A DNA stretch of 64,000 bases from Acanthopleura granulata (lineage: Eukaryota > Mollusca > Polyplacophora > Chitonida > Chitonidae), in the NCBI GenBank assembly GCA_016165875.1, contig JABBOT010000004.1:2852001-2916000 (forward strand), read 5' to 3'. The notes beneath the pieces were generated by a model. That model made no database searches. It saw only the letters and a program-made list of their open reading frames with translations, and was not told where the DNA came from. The position numbers and the translations under genes were made by a program. Positions within the stretch are counted from its first letter, which is position 1; each line of letters begins with the position of its first letter. Positions 47,337-59,207 of the stretch are shown piece by piece.

Positions 47337-47910
47337 TTAAAAGCCAACTTTACAGTAAAAGAGAGGGCATGTTCTAAATTAGGTTTGCCAAGAAGGTCGG
47401 ACAGTATTACGTCTATTTCGGTAAGATGTTTTTTCTAACAGTACTACGACAAGGGAAACTGACATCTGACTGTGCTCCATCGATTAGCATGAAACGCAGC
47501 CACTGTATGTGGGCTGTGACGTAATTCTTGCAAGCGCGGAACACTCTTGTCACCTGAGACTGTAGTGAGTTGCTAGGGTTGTGTTTGTATCTTAAGTATA
47601 TTTGTCAATTTATAACAGGACTTACTCCTGCCGCAGCACTTTGCAGTGTTGTTCACAGATGTACTTTTTATAATTAAAACATGTAACATTAAAACAGTGT
47701 GCTCTCCCTATGTTATTGTATATTACATTGATAAGCTTAAAAGCATGGGAACCTTCAAATTTCCAGCGGGCAGCACAATACTCCACACTTCAAACGAAGA
47801 TAATTCAGCAACGACTTCATACAATTTCAAAAAGGTTTTTACATTCAAATTAGACTTTCATAATGTTTTTAATGAACAGTACCTCAGTCATGAGTTGTCT
47901 TTTGCTTTAA
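47337..47910 (+). mobile_element. MITE family B, copy 2
   Basis: Homologous along its length to 9101-9720, including CTTTGCAGTGTTGTTCAC, AAGCTTAAAAGCATGGG and ACCTCAGTCATGAG near the right end. The right TTAA is at 47907-47910. The left terminus is degraded, with TTAA at 47337 the likely edge. Lies between two convergent genes. Confidence 0.7.
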
Positions 47911-48149
47911 GCATTTAGCAAATAAATAGTTGCGTTAATAAAAACATCAAAGATGTTAAAGTAAGATATTTAGTGAACGCAGAGACAAATAAAACTGGCC
48001 TAAAATTTTCTGCAAAACATTTCATGAGCTTGAATAACATAGTAATCTTTGTTGTGTTTTTTTTTAAGGATACAGCTTTCTGTATCTTTGCACTCTTTCT
48101 GTTTCATCCATGCAGTACTGACCCCGTGTCACGGGAAGAGGATAACCAG

Positions 48150-48155
48150 TTTATT
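48150..48155 (-). terminator. Candidate polyadenylation signal of the LRR gene
   Basis: AATAAA on the minus strand lies only about 30 bases past the stop codon of the LRR gene. If used, the 3' UTR would be very short. This supports the stop as the real end of the protein rather than a splice donor region. Confidence 0.4.
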
Positions 48156-48185
48156 ATAGAGTGTAAAGCAATCATGGTTCAGTGT

Positions 48186-50873
48186 CTAAATCCGCTCCTC
48201 AATTAGTGCTTCAATGCGCTGGCTACGAAGGCGAGCCTTAAATCGTAAAGTAGACAGCCATATTTGTTTACGTTGACAGTACACTGTTATAGCAACAGCT
48301 ACTAGCAGAGCCACAAATATACCAGATGCCACACCAACAACAACCGCAGTGGTGTACCTGAGGCGATGAGATACTGATTTCGAGCACACATCCTTTGGCT
48401 TAAAATCGGAAACCAGTTTTCCATATTCACCTCTAGGTGTCCCACAGGTGTAGGATTCTGGATAATCCACTAGAGTGACATGCGTAGTGTTGATCCAGTT
48501 CAGGAAATCCTCGGAGCTACAAGAACACTCGATAGGATTTTTGGCTAAATTGAGATACTGAATGTTACTGTTCGACAAAGTATCCAGAACGTCTTTGGAA
48601 ATTTGGGAGATTTTGTTTCCACATAAATGCAGCGTGCTGAGGCGCGTCTGTCCCGTGAAAAAACCGGGATTTATTTCGGTGATTTTGTTGTTGCATGCAT
48701 TAAGGACCCGCAGTCGTGGCATGTCTTGGAGTAATCCAGTTGGCAAATTACTCAGACCCGTGCTGTCCAGAGACAGGATTTGGAGCTCCTCCAGGGATTT
48801 TAGAAGGATTTCTGTCATGGCCGGAGTAAGATTGCTCAAGTCGTTTCCGGACAAGTCTAAGACCTGTAGACTGATTACGCTGTGGAACATGTGAGCTATA
48901 TCGGTGGGAGAAAAGACGTAACGGTTCCCAGCGAACCTTAAGTGCGTCAGGTGGTTCAAGGCGAACACAGAAGATTCTACTGTCTGAATGTTGTTTGAAT
49001 CGAGATTTAAATGAACGAGAGACGGCAGGCCCTTAAAGGTGTTGTTATCCAAAGTCTTTAGCAGATTTTTTGAAAGATCAAGATGTCTCAGCTGATTTAA
49101 GCCCACGAAGAGGTTTCCATTGGAGGTTACAGATGACAGCATATTACTGGCTAGAGACAAGGTGGTTAAATTACTACTCCCTTTCAAATGATCAAACATG
49201 TTTGCCGGGAGTTTTTTCAACTTCATGTTATCAAGATTAAGACTTGTAATATTTTTGTCCTGTAGACTGCGCAAACCTTGCCGTATAACTTCCGGTGTAG
49301 CCAGCGTACCCGATAAGCTAAGACTTTTCAAGAAGAATTGACTGAACGTATCATTGGATTGCTCTATGATAGTGCTGTTCGTTATACTGAAATCAGTGAT
49401 GCCATTGCTTGTAAGATTACTCAAGATCGTTTTAGTTAGGATATGGAAGTGCAACGAATGTAGAACTACTTTCGTCACAGACAAAGGCGGTCGTGGAATG
49501 TAGGCTAAACCGGTACCACTGCATGTTAGTGTTGTGGGATCACACTGGCATGGGTAGCAACGGCCTCCTTTCTTGATTTCTTCCTTTGCGCTGCTCTTAT
49601 GGTTGAGGCACTTCCGTTTGCCAAAGGTAACTTGGTCCAGGGACGTCTGGAAGAGCTCAAATGGACTTGAGCAGATGTAAAGGCTGGGATAACCTACGGG
49701 TTTCTGTGAAGTGTCGTGAAGCCATTTGAGAAAACCTCGGAGCTGACAGGTGCAGGAGAACGGGTTGTTGGCCAGATTTAAATGAACTGCATGCGTCTTG
49801 TTCACCACGGAATACAGATGCTTAAGGGTTACAGTCTGAATTTTGTTCTTGTTCAAGTAAAGCTCCTCCAAATTATTAAGCCTTCGGAATGTTTCGGGTT
49901 GCCAAGTCTTTAACTGGTTTCCCTCCAGATAAATCTCCCTCAACACCTTCAAGCCACGAAATATGCCAGGAGGAAGAAACGTCAAACCGGTATGACCCAA
50001 TTTCAAAACTGTCACCCGTGTTAAATTCTTGAACAAAAGCACCAAATTTTGGGGACTCATGCCTTTCAAATCGTTTCCAGAGATATTCAGAACTTTGAGC
50101 TTACTCAGGTGACCGAACAGTTTACTTGTATCTTCCAGCGAGGAAAACTTGAAGTGGTTCTGGGCAATACTTAGAGTGACCAAGGAAGGAATCCTAAAGG
50201 CGGATGGCTCCAATCGCTGGATTTTGTTCAAATCCAGGAACAAGTGTTGTAGAGCAACGAGTTCCGTGAAGGTGTCGTCTTCAACAGCGCCTATTTGGTT
50301 CTCAGAGAGGACTAGAGTCTGTAAGTGTCGGACTTCCTTGAAAACGTCAACCTGGTCAGAAAACTGGAGCGTTCGAATCGAGTTTCCTCGGAGTGATATC
50401 AGAGATATCCGTGATGTCTTGAGGCCATCGAACAAGTGACAGGGAAGAGGTGCGATGTCCACGTCGTCTAGGTAAATCTCTCGTATCTCTGTGCTACTGA
50501 GGCTGTAAAACGCTAGGCGTAAATTTTCGGGAATGATAGCCGTTCTGTTCAGCCGTAATTTTTTCAGGTGCCTTAGTCCCGAAAATAAAGTCATGGGTGT
50601 CACTGCACCCAGATTACAGCCAATGAAAGTCAGCTCGGAGATGTTAGACTTAGTTAAATTGTTTAGGCTTGGGTGTTGGAAGGTACCGAAATCGACGTCG
50701 CGAAGGACGACGGCTTTGATGCCTGATGGCGGTGGCGCAATGTAAGGCGGGTCGAAACATTGCATTGGTCCTCTTGTCAAGTTACAGGCACAAGGGGCAC
50801 AGGCAGGAGAGCTTTTGTTAGCCGCGACGAAGCAAAGCACGAGAGTCGTAATTATCTTCCATCTGTAAAACAT
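48186..50873 (-). CDS. Toll-like double-LRR transmembrane protein without TIR domain
   Basis: A single uninterrupted frame of 895 residues. Signal peptide about 1-24. A cysteine-capped N-terminal segment (25-40) leads into LRR block 1 (about 52-368) and a cysteine C-cap (374-422: CTCQLRGFLKWL...C). A second N-cap (439-451) leads into LRR block 2 (about 465-777) and a second C-cap (783-830: CSCSSEDFLNWI...C). The membrane helix is about 841-866, followed by a 29-residue basic tail. Numerous N-x-S/T sites fit a glycosylated ectodomain. The C-cap/N-cap arrangement between LRR blocks is that of protostome multi-cysteine Toll receptors, but the roughly 140-residue TIR domain is absent and no TIR-coding exon is visible downstream. 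The two halves are clearly homologous to each other. It is probably a cell-surface recognition or adhesion receptor; the ligand is unknown. A 5' UTR acceptor at about 50899-50900 suggests a non-coding first exon. Confidence 0.88.
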   Translation of the reverse strand: MFYRWKIITTLVLCFVAANKSSPACAPCACNLTRGPMQCFDPPYIAPPPSGIKAVVLRDVDFGTFQHPSLNNLTKSNISELTFIGCNLGAVTPMTLFSGLRHLKKLRLNRTAIIPENLRLAFYSLSSTEIREIYLDDVDIAPLPCHLFDGLKTSRISLISLRGNSIRTLQFSDQVDVFKEVRHLQTLVLSENQIGAVEDDTFTELVALQHLFLDLNKIQRLEPSAFRIPSLVTLSIAQNHFKFSSLEDTSKLFGHLSKLKVLNISGNDLKGMSPQNLVLLFKNLTRVTVLKLGHTGLTFLPPGIFRGLKVLREIYLEGNQLKTWQPETFRRLNNLEELYLNKNKIQTVTLKHLYSVVNKTHAVHLNLANNPFSCTCQLRGFLKWLHDTSQKPVGYPSLYICSSPFELFQTSLDQVTFGKRKCLNHKSSAKEEIKKGGRCYPCQCDPTTLTCSGTGLAYIPRPPLSVTKVVLHSLHFHILTKTILSNLTSNGITDFSITNSTIIEQSNDTFSQFFLKSLSLSGTLATPEVIRQGLRSLQDKNITSLNLDNMKLKKLPANMFDHLKGSSNLTTLSLASNMLSSVTSNGNLFVGLNQLRHLDLSKNLLKTLDNNTFKGLPSLVHLNLDSNNIQTVESSVFALNHLTHLRFAGNRYVFSPTDIAHMFHSVISLQVLDLSGNDLSNLTPAMTEILLKSLEELQILSLDSTGLSNLPTGLLQDMPRLRVLNACNNKITEINPGFFTGQTRLSTLHLCGNKISQISKDVLDTLSNSNIQYLNLAKNPIECSCSSEDFLNWINTTHVTLVDYPESYTCGTPRGEYGKLVSDFKPKDVCSKSVSHRLRYTTAVVVGVASGIFVALLVAVAITVYCQRKQIWLSTLRFKARLRSQRIEALIEERI

Positions 50874-53761
50874 GGTGCTCCGGTCTCCTCTAAAATATCT
50901 ATAAAATACAAAGAAAAGACCTGTACCAAGTATAAGGAATATAGTAGTGATGGAAAACCATTAAGTAAATGAATACAGTGTGGACCATTTCTCGCCTGAA
51001 AAAGTCGGTTCCATGCTTGTAGCAACATCAAATTCAGTTGTTATAATCGTGAAGCGCCTCTTTGGTTTGTGGCATAACTACGTGTGTACAGAAACATTTG
51101 CATTTTAGCGAAAAGAAAAAGAAGGTACACCTCTTGCACCGGGGAGTGCGGAAAGTTAACAAAGGCTAGACGATATATGTACCTTGGACTCAGGGCCTTG
51201 GGTAAAAAAAAGTAAAAAAGCCTAAGAAAACTCTTAATATATTAAAATTAAAATATAATTTGCTAAAGTAAGATGCAGTTTGGTACAGTAAGTATAAGTT
51301 CTACTCAAGTCTAAGACAGTTCGTGACCCTGGAAGTAATTACAAGATATTCTGGGTACTTTTCAGAGGAAGCCAAATAGTTCCGGAAGGAAGCACAACCA
51401 CTTCAGAGAAAAACTAAATGGCGTCTTTCAATCTCGGTGTTAAGTAAGCAAACAATCGCACTTGAAAAGGACTTTTAAGTTTTCTCCATTTGTTCTCTTG
51501 GAATTCACGTAATATATCGATGGCGACATCAAAGCACTTTTTGATTGTTGTAGTGTGGTTTCTTATTGTCGTTAGATTGGGCTTTTTGCAATAAGTTGGA
51601 CTTTGACGTTATTTTAACCGTTAAAGTAAAATATTTTGGTCTAACTAGACAGTAATGAATTTATGTGGAACTGAGGATGACTATCTGTGTCACAACACCT
51701 ATATGATGGGAAAGAGGCTATGGTGATTTATCACGGCAGCGCCATTGCCTGAGAATGAGAAGATTTCGTTGTATAAATTTTCCAACAACGAAGCGAGATA
51801 TATTACTGAAATGACTCCCCACCTTCAGCAGGAAAGAATCTGTTCCAAATGTGAAGGCCAACCTAATGTTGATACCCATGAAACTGGAGATGAAGACGAA
51901 ACGTACCACGGAAAGACGACGTTGTGCTCATGAAGCTCGCCCTCGCAAACAGCCGAACTCAAAGAATTTCTGGCGATTTGAAAACGGAACAGAACTGGAA
52001 CTCTCTATTGAGGCATATTTTTGTTCGCATTTCTGTCAATTATGTGACGTCACAGAATATTTCTTTTTCAAGATTAGGCGCAACAGTAACAGTTATCTGT
52101 TTCTTTTACTTTTGTCACATCTTATGTTAAGTCTGATTTAAGTTAGGCTTTAAGTTTGTTAAAGAGTGGTAATGGGGTTTACCACTTTCTGCACAATGAC
52201 TCATCACATACCCACTGAAAAATCGTTTACGTTCACAAAAAGTTAGAATTAGAGTGCAACCTTTAGTATGCAAAGCTTAATCGTTTTATAAATAATTTTT
52301 ACTGGAAATGTGGTGTCTCTGGCCATGCATATTTCGTTCGCACGGCGGTCTAACGCTCATCCACGTTAAATTCGAGACCGGAGACGTCGGGCACTTCACC
52401 CGTTTGAGGTAGCGGCAAGCAGACGAAAGGTGAAAGATAACATGTGAAGGGATAAGAACATTAACAACACCTGGCAATGTTCTGAGAACCATGGCTGATA
52501 ATAACCGGCTATTACAGGATGTTTTACAACAGAACAATCTGCATTGCATATGTAAATTGTAAGCGTCAACAAAGCCTAGTTTTGGACTTGCCGTGAAGGA
52601 GGTTTCCGATCGGTCGTCAACTCAAGAACGCCGGAGGCAAGCGTGCATTCCCGATTCAAGCCCGGGGTGGATTGTAACTTGTTGAAATGTTTCTTGAATT
52701 GTGTAGCAGAGCAAGTGTAATTTGGATGCATGATGTTATAGTGAGCATGACGTGGATAAGGCATCCTTATTGAGCAAAATCAATTAACTTTACAGATAAA
52801 ATCTCCAGCAGCACACAATGGATGGATGCGAGGCCTGAGTTCCCATGATCAGAACGAGGCGGCTGGGAATTTTTGCACGAGAATTTCCTGTGGGTCAAAA
52901 CTTTTTTACATCCAAAGGCTGTAAGGAAGGGCAGATAACTCTGTATAGTCTATTTTAGCATGTGTATGTATACACTTCGAAAATGTTTACTGGGTTCGCT
53001 ATAAAACAGAAGCAAAGCCGAACTGGTCGGGTGATAGTCGGAGTTTGCGGTGTTCAATTGGACATTCCCATGGCCTTGTAGCACAGTTTACCAGAACTGA
53101 CTTTCGTGAGTGAGACGTAACAAGCTCTACACATGCATCGATATGTTAGGCAATGCATATCATTGCAAAGAAAATGCTGTTAAAATATTTGTCATGATTT
53201 ATATCAGTGAACACATTAAGCTTATTTTCAACACCAGGAAGTCATAGTCTTGGATGACTTCATAAGTATTCACAACCCGGTTGCATGCTGAACAATGGGC
53301 GTGGAGTGGTAGATCACGCTTTGGTAGTGACTACCAGTGATTCTAGACGGAGCTGAATACACGCGACAAGTTGAAAGACAGAGACACAAATTTTCACTGC
53401 AAAACATGACAATACTAATTCTTACAAGGCCTGTATTCTCACGTCACCATGTATTATGCTATCCTAGGGAGGCCATTGTGTGTCTAAATGTTCAAAAACA
53501 TACTATTCTATACCAATAATCCACAGCTATATATTCAGATCTATAATTGAAGAATCATTATCACTAACACCTAGACATCGGAGGAGGACATGAGAGATGA
53601 ACTAGTTTTGGTCGTGCTTCAGTTAATGTCTAATGCATTGACTCTGACTAAAATTAGAATACAAATTTCGAAGTACATCCAAGCCAGAAACACATGCAAG
53701 TCTAACTCTGGTGGGATTTGCTTGCACACCACAACTCAAGAGAGCTAGTGATTTACGTATT

Positions 53762-53970
53762 TTTTTATTTATTTATTTGTTGATTTATTTGATTGGTGTT
53801 TTACGCCATACTCAAGAATATTTCACTTATACGACGGTGGCCAGCATTATGGTGGGAGGAAACAGGGCAGAGCCTGGGGGAAACCCACGATCGTTCGCAA
53901 GTTGCTGGCAGACCTTCTCACGTACAACCGGAGAGGAAACCGGCCGTGGTATTGGTGAGAGGTGTGTTTT
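53762..53970 (-). mobile_element. Family-1 SINE, 5' part rearranged
   Basis: Tail and body well kept (AGAATATTTCACTTATACGA, GGGCAGAGCCTGGGGGAAAC). The B-box segment is deleted before TATTGGTGAGAGG. Confidence 0.8.
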
Positions 53971-54111
53971 GAACATTACTGTGACAGGTCGTGAACATAG
54001 CATTTTTCCTTTCAGATTTCTATAATCGTGTTTTAGACAAATAAAACTGGGATACTGCGAACTGGGATATCTGCACAAATTATATCATACCATATACTCC
54101 TTTTTTCATAG

Positions 54112-54310
54112 TATATTTGTGAAATATTGTTGAGAACGGCATAAAACACCAATCAAATAAATACATAAATCATAGCGTTATTTCCACCACAGACATTTTT
54201 GTTGCAGTATGACCAGGTTTTGTCCAGGCTCTGTTCAGTTTTCTTCCACTATAATACCTGCCCAACGTCATTGAAATGAATCAGTGAACCATTCTACTCA
54301 AATAAATGAG
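54112..54310 (+). mobile_element. Two family-1 SINE tails in tandem
   Basis: First tail GTGAAATATTGTTGAGAACG to AAATACATAAAT (54112-54171). The second, more degraded, runs TTTTCTTCCACTATAATACC to AAATAAATGAG. Confidence 0.6.
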
Positions 54311-55139
54311 TAAATAATTCTAAAAAAAAACGCTTAATCAACGTGCTATCCATGTGACTCACCTGTGTAATGCCTTTATTACGCTATCGGCAGGAAACTC
54401 GTGTCTGACCGCCAAGCCTACCCACACTGATGTTCACAGAGAATGACGTCGAAGTCACTTTGCTTTTGGCTACATGCCTCTTTTCTCGAGTACTTTCACC
54501 CAGCAATAGCGGAATTTAATCTTTAAATAAAAATAAAACTAAATAAAGAAAGCAAATGAGGAAAAAGTTCGTCTGTCAGTTTTTAGGGGAGAGTAAAGGG
54601 ACGCTTTCAGGGTTAAAGTTGTCCAGAATCTGGGTTAAATAACCGCTTGTGTCCTTCCACTTCATCGTGCACTACATGTGTAATTCCAGGACCTATCATT
54701 TTAACAGCCTGAAGTATGGAATAAGCACCTCCAAACAAATTCGAAGCCACGCAGTTAAGCTAAGCACAAATTCAGTACACCTATAATAAGTCAGTTAAAA
54801 CGTGCTCTTGATATTTCAGAAAGTATAATCTTATATCTTCGAAAAGATTTGTCAGGATGACAAATCTGAAAATGCGTCATTCATCCACATTATATTTTGT
54901 TATTTACTTTGTATGTTCCATTCACCGGGTTTCCAATATTAATCTGTCTGTACAATCTCTCATACTCAACCAAAATTGCCTTTTGTTACAAGTGGCATGC
55001 TCTTGAGGTGCTGCTATGGTAGACCAGATTACTCCTCACGCCCATTATGATTTGATAATGAACATACAATGTATGAGTGATTTTGCAGATAACTGGATAT
55101 AGGCCAAAGTCATAAGGATAATGGTACTAAGAATATGTA

Positions 55140-55455
55140 TGTATCCTTAGGTTTTACGTCGTGTTTAACAATTGTTCAGTAATGATGACGAGAAGATTTT
55201 TTATGTATATACTTTGTGTTCATGTGGCAGGGCCTTAGGCGGCCAAAGTGCTACCACCTCTGGAACATCATGCCGAAACACCAGTCATGACACCCCACCC
55301 AGTCACATTAAAGTGACATTACTCCTATTACCTTACTTCTACCTCATAGTGCTGAGTGTCAAGCGGGGCAGCAACAACAACTCTTTGGTATGACCCAATA
55401 TAGGATTGATCCAGGATCTTCCGACCTCGAGGCGGATACTGTAGCCATTTTCATG
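55140..55455 (-). mobile_element. SINE family 2, copy 4
   Basis: Reads as the reverse complement of the other copies: ACACCCCACCCAGTCACATT in the body and ACCTCGAGGCGGATACTGTA at the head end. Part of the body is rearranged. Confidence 0.6.
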
Positions 55456-56366
55456 ACTAACAGTAACCTGATTTTTGATTGAACCATGGTCTTTTATATA
55501 TTAAACCATTGCTACGTGCTCGACAGAGATAGTTACTTTCCATCAAATCAGACACGAATTTCCGTTGTGAGAATACTGTGCACGATCAGGTCACTGCCAT
55601 TCTGCCCCGCTGAAGGACTCGCTATCATATGTTTGCATAACATTCCTCTCTGGCTAAGTAACGGAAACATTCAGGTAGTTACCAGTGCATCGAAGGTATA
55701 ATGTCTTACTGCCCCACATCATAAAATGAGTGCAACCTGCCTAAATGCACACACTCGCACTTGCATGGTATATGTACTATAGATATAAATTGTTTCATGG
55801 ATGCATGACAATTAAGCCACATAATGCCGCTATATATCCTAAGTTGACTTGTTATTCTGACTGAACTGTGTGTGCTGTGCTTAGTTAATACTCTCACCAC
55901 TGGACAGTCCTAGACAACGTGTCACGTTACACTTTTTATTTGTTTTTTATGCTTTTTGTAATAAACAATGGATGTCTCGCGATATCTTTACCAACCAAGC
56001 AATGACATATCAGCACATGTCTGTAGGTCATCTTGGGCATCATAATCACCAGGGTTATGGTTTGTACTTTTCAATGTTATTTCATTGCATATGCTTTTTA
56101 CAGGACTGTAGAGACTATAGATATCTAGACCTAAACTTTTGCTTCTGTACAACAAAGCTATAATGAAATTGTTCTGGTGTAGTCCGATTTAACAGTAGAG
56201 CAGATATACCTAATTACAACAGCTATACGTGCCGTTGTTATCTCCCTTGTGAATTCCATTTGGTGAGGTTTATGCGTCCTCCACCAGGCAATTTTACCCT
56301 CCTAGAATGGTCAAGCAGATTAACAATGTACCGATCCATTCACACCAGTGTGTTAACGTATATTAT

Positions 56367-56619
56367 TTGATTTATTTATTTGATTGGTGTTTTACGTCGT
56401 ACTCAATAATATTTCACTTATACGACGTGGGCCTGTAGGGGGAAACCGGGCAGAGCCCGGGGGAAACCCACGATCATCCGCAGGTTGCTGGCAGACCTTC
56501 CCACGTAATGCCAGAGAGGAAGTCAACATGAGCTGGACTTGAACTCACAGTGACCGCATTTGTGAGAGGCTTCTGGGTCATTACCCAGTTGGCGCTAACC
56601 AACTGAGCCACGGACGCCC
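56367..56619 (-). mobile_element. Family-1 SINE, full length, best preserved head
   Basis: Tail, GGGCAGAGCCCGGGGGAAAC, TTGCTGGCAGACCTTCCCAC, ACTTGAACTCAC (B box inverted) and CGCTAACCAACTGAGCCACG then GACGCCCC (A box inverted). It shows the tRNA-like promoter clearly. Confidence 0.88.
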
Positions 56620-57250
56620 CTTTCGCCGTATATTAAGTTTATATAAGACATCACCGTCAGGATTCAGATGGACAGTCACTTCTTAAGTATTCAAATCATA
56701 CCAATAGTATGGTTCAAATATGGTCATTACAAATAAATGCTTGAACTATGCATGATCCCATCATACGTACCGTTAAATTATCCAAACAGGAATAGATCTG
56801 AAAAATGGTTTCCAATTTTATTACTTCAGTATTTGAATATCATCAAGAAAAATCACACAGGTTCTAGTTATCCAAAAATAACATGCCACTTCAATTGAAT
56901 TGCACGAGGAGTGTACGTTACATGACCACTGAAATGTGTCCGTATTCCCGACATCTAGTGTGTTTTGCCTCATGCTTTTCAACTAATCCAAGGGCTTGTA
57001 GAACTTGTCCGCTTAGCCCATTATCAGTAATTTGTTTTCCGTGAACAATATAATTACATGGCTACATTTTCATCCGATATTACCTCGAATAGTAATAAAC
57101 ATACATATAATTTATACCCTAAAAGAAAGAAAGCCAACTTTAACAGAAATAGCTGCTGGCAATCCGATTTGCCTGCACGACCTCTCATGGTCATCATTTT
57201 GGCATCGAAGTTTGATGCACTTTCTGTTTATCAACACATTCCCAAACTGC

Positions 57251-59151
57251 TCACACGTAATAGTTAAGGATGGATTCGTAATGTTCCTGTTCCCCAGATT
57301 CAGCGATAGGATTTCCGTTCTTCTTGATAAATTCCTGTAACCAGAAACACATACGTTACAGATGAATTGCGTTAAAACATTAAAGTTTATGCCTAACAGA
57401 GTACTACAATCCTGTGCGTTTTAACTCCTTAACTGCTTGCTAACGTGAACTTAATTTTTAATTTTGTGTCTTTGCTTTGGTGTGAGACGTTTGCCTGTCT
57501 GTGGCGCATTTCCGAGTGCATGTCGCATTTCCGGATCACTTCAATTATTCAGTAATGACGACATACGCATAGCGAAATACATGTGTGGATGTGCCGAAAT
57601 AATAAGAAAATGAAAATAAGGCCACTTAGTACGAAGTCCTAATGTAGATATACCCATTATATACACCGAGTAGGGCTCTCCTGTGTCTAAGCCACGTACC
57701 TCCAGTTCCTCAAACGTTGCAGTTCCTTCCTCGATTTTCTTCCCAATCCCACTCTCGTAGCTGGAGTAACGCGCCTGCAATGAATAACCGAGTAACAGCT
57801 ATAAACTCTCAAGAACTTTAGACCAGTTCTTCTTTAGCCATATTGGCAATTTACAAGACAGGACAGTGCAATATATAACCAAATTAATCTCAGAAGAGGG
57901 GCCCATACACACCTGAACAGGCATAGGCATTCTTTTATGATGTGCTTGCATGGTAACTCTATAAATCATTTTTAATCGGGAATTCTTACGAGACCATCGA
58001 ATACGCCATTCTAGAGAAACGGAAACACGATGTCGCGTAATCTGCACCCTATGCTCTTCAGCATTAGAAGCGAGACACTTCTTTGTCGTGCGAAGCGAGG
58101 TCCCCTTACTATTACAACCAAAAGCCACGTATTGTGGCCTCCTCGGTGAGACTTTGAGGAATAACCCCTGACGTATTCCACTACCATTTCCTCGTTGAAA
58201 ATGGCTTTAAAGTTTATCAGAATGGTCTTGTAATCAGGAAGCAAACAGCTGATTTAACACTATACTTCAATGTGGCAAAATGGTGAACTAGGAACAGATG
58301 ATGTCAAAACGGAAACAGAAGTCTTCTCTGATGGTGGAAATATCTCGTTACCTAATATCTGATAGCATTGCAGCTCGTTCGATTTTCCATATGTACATTT
58401 GTTTTCCCTTTTAACGTGATCAAACGCTCCCATCCCCTCACATTCTGTACCAAATGACAGACCATTGCTGTATCTATCTATGTATATTATATATACTGAG
58501 GCAAACACTCATTTTAAGAATATCCATTAATAACCTGAGTGCGTGTTACTCACTCTGTTGGAAGATCGTCAGATTCACGCACACGAGAGCCACATTTTCA
58601 CCAGTGATCACAATGCAACTTACCGTCAATATTACGATACCTTACAATATTTAATGGGAGGGGTAGGTTTTTGATAACAAAAAGTTTCCAGATGAAAGAC
58701 GCTCTTCTTACCTTGACGTGTTTTTCAAGGACACCTTCTTCCAAAACATTGGCAGCGGCCTTTAAGCCTCTAGCAAAGGAATCCATGGCACCTGAAATGG
58801 AAGGCATAATATTCAAAAATATATCTGGCATAGGAACAATTAATATCAGAATAATACGTCATCGTATAAACAAGAGTGATCTGGACCCAGTTGATAGGCC
58901 CGTGTGGAGTGAAAACACGAGCTGGTGTACATTGCTTGTTAGTTCAGTTGCAGCCTCAAGTTAGAAGTTTTGCCGTGGCAAATGACTTTTTTCACGCCGG
59001 TTTTGTATATACCCATAAATATGGCGTCAAACAACAATGAAATAAATGAATCTAACAGCATTTATTTATTTATTTATTTCACTGATGTTTTACGCCGTAC
59101 TCAACATTTTACTTATAAGACAGTGGGCAGCATTATGGTTTGAGGAAATCA

Positions 59152-59207
<56 letters not shown>

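Larger units (their letters stand above)
46527..48185. other. Convergent spacer between PHF24-like and LRR genes
   Basis: This is the 3' flank of two genes facing each other. It holds the PHF24 3' UTR, an inverted repeat with 20-bp perfect arms (47057-47144) and a second copy of the 0.6 kb MITE family (about 47337-47910). No coding exon is recognised. Confidence 0.65.
50874..57250. other. 6.4 kb spacer with SINEs and no recognised gene
   Basis: The left end must hold the 5' UTR, and perhaps a non-coding exon and promoter, of the LRR gene. The right end holds the 3' UTR of xylose isomerase (minus-strand AATAAA near 56818-56823, about 430 bp past its stop). In between are family-1 SINEs (53762, 54112, 56367) and one family-2 SINE (55140, minus). 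Short open frames at 51.7-52.1 kb overlap one another and show no domain. Confidence 0.6.

Noticed and set aside
50149..50439. Open frames antisense to the LRR gene (also 48562-48894 and 50533-50972)
   Set aside because: They mirror the leucine-rich coding strand and have no domain of their own.
56575..56619. Possible tRNA genes at the SINE heads (also 10205-10248 and 34103-34145)
   Set aside because: A- and B-box-like segments are present, but no cloverleaf can be completed and each continues into the SINE body.
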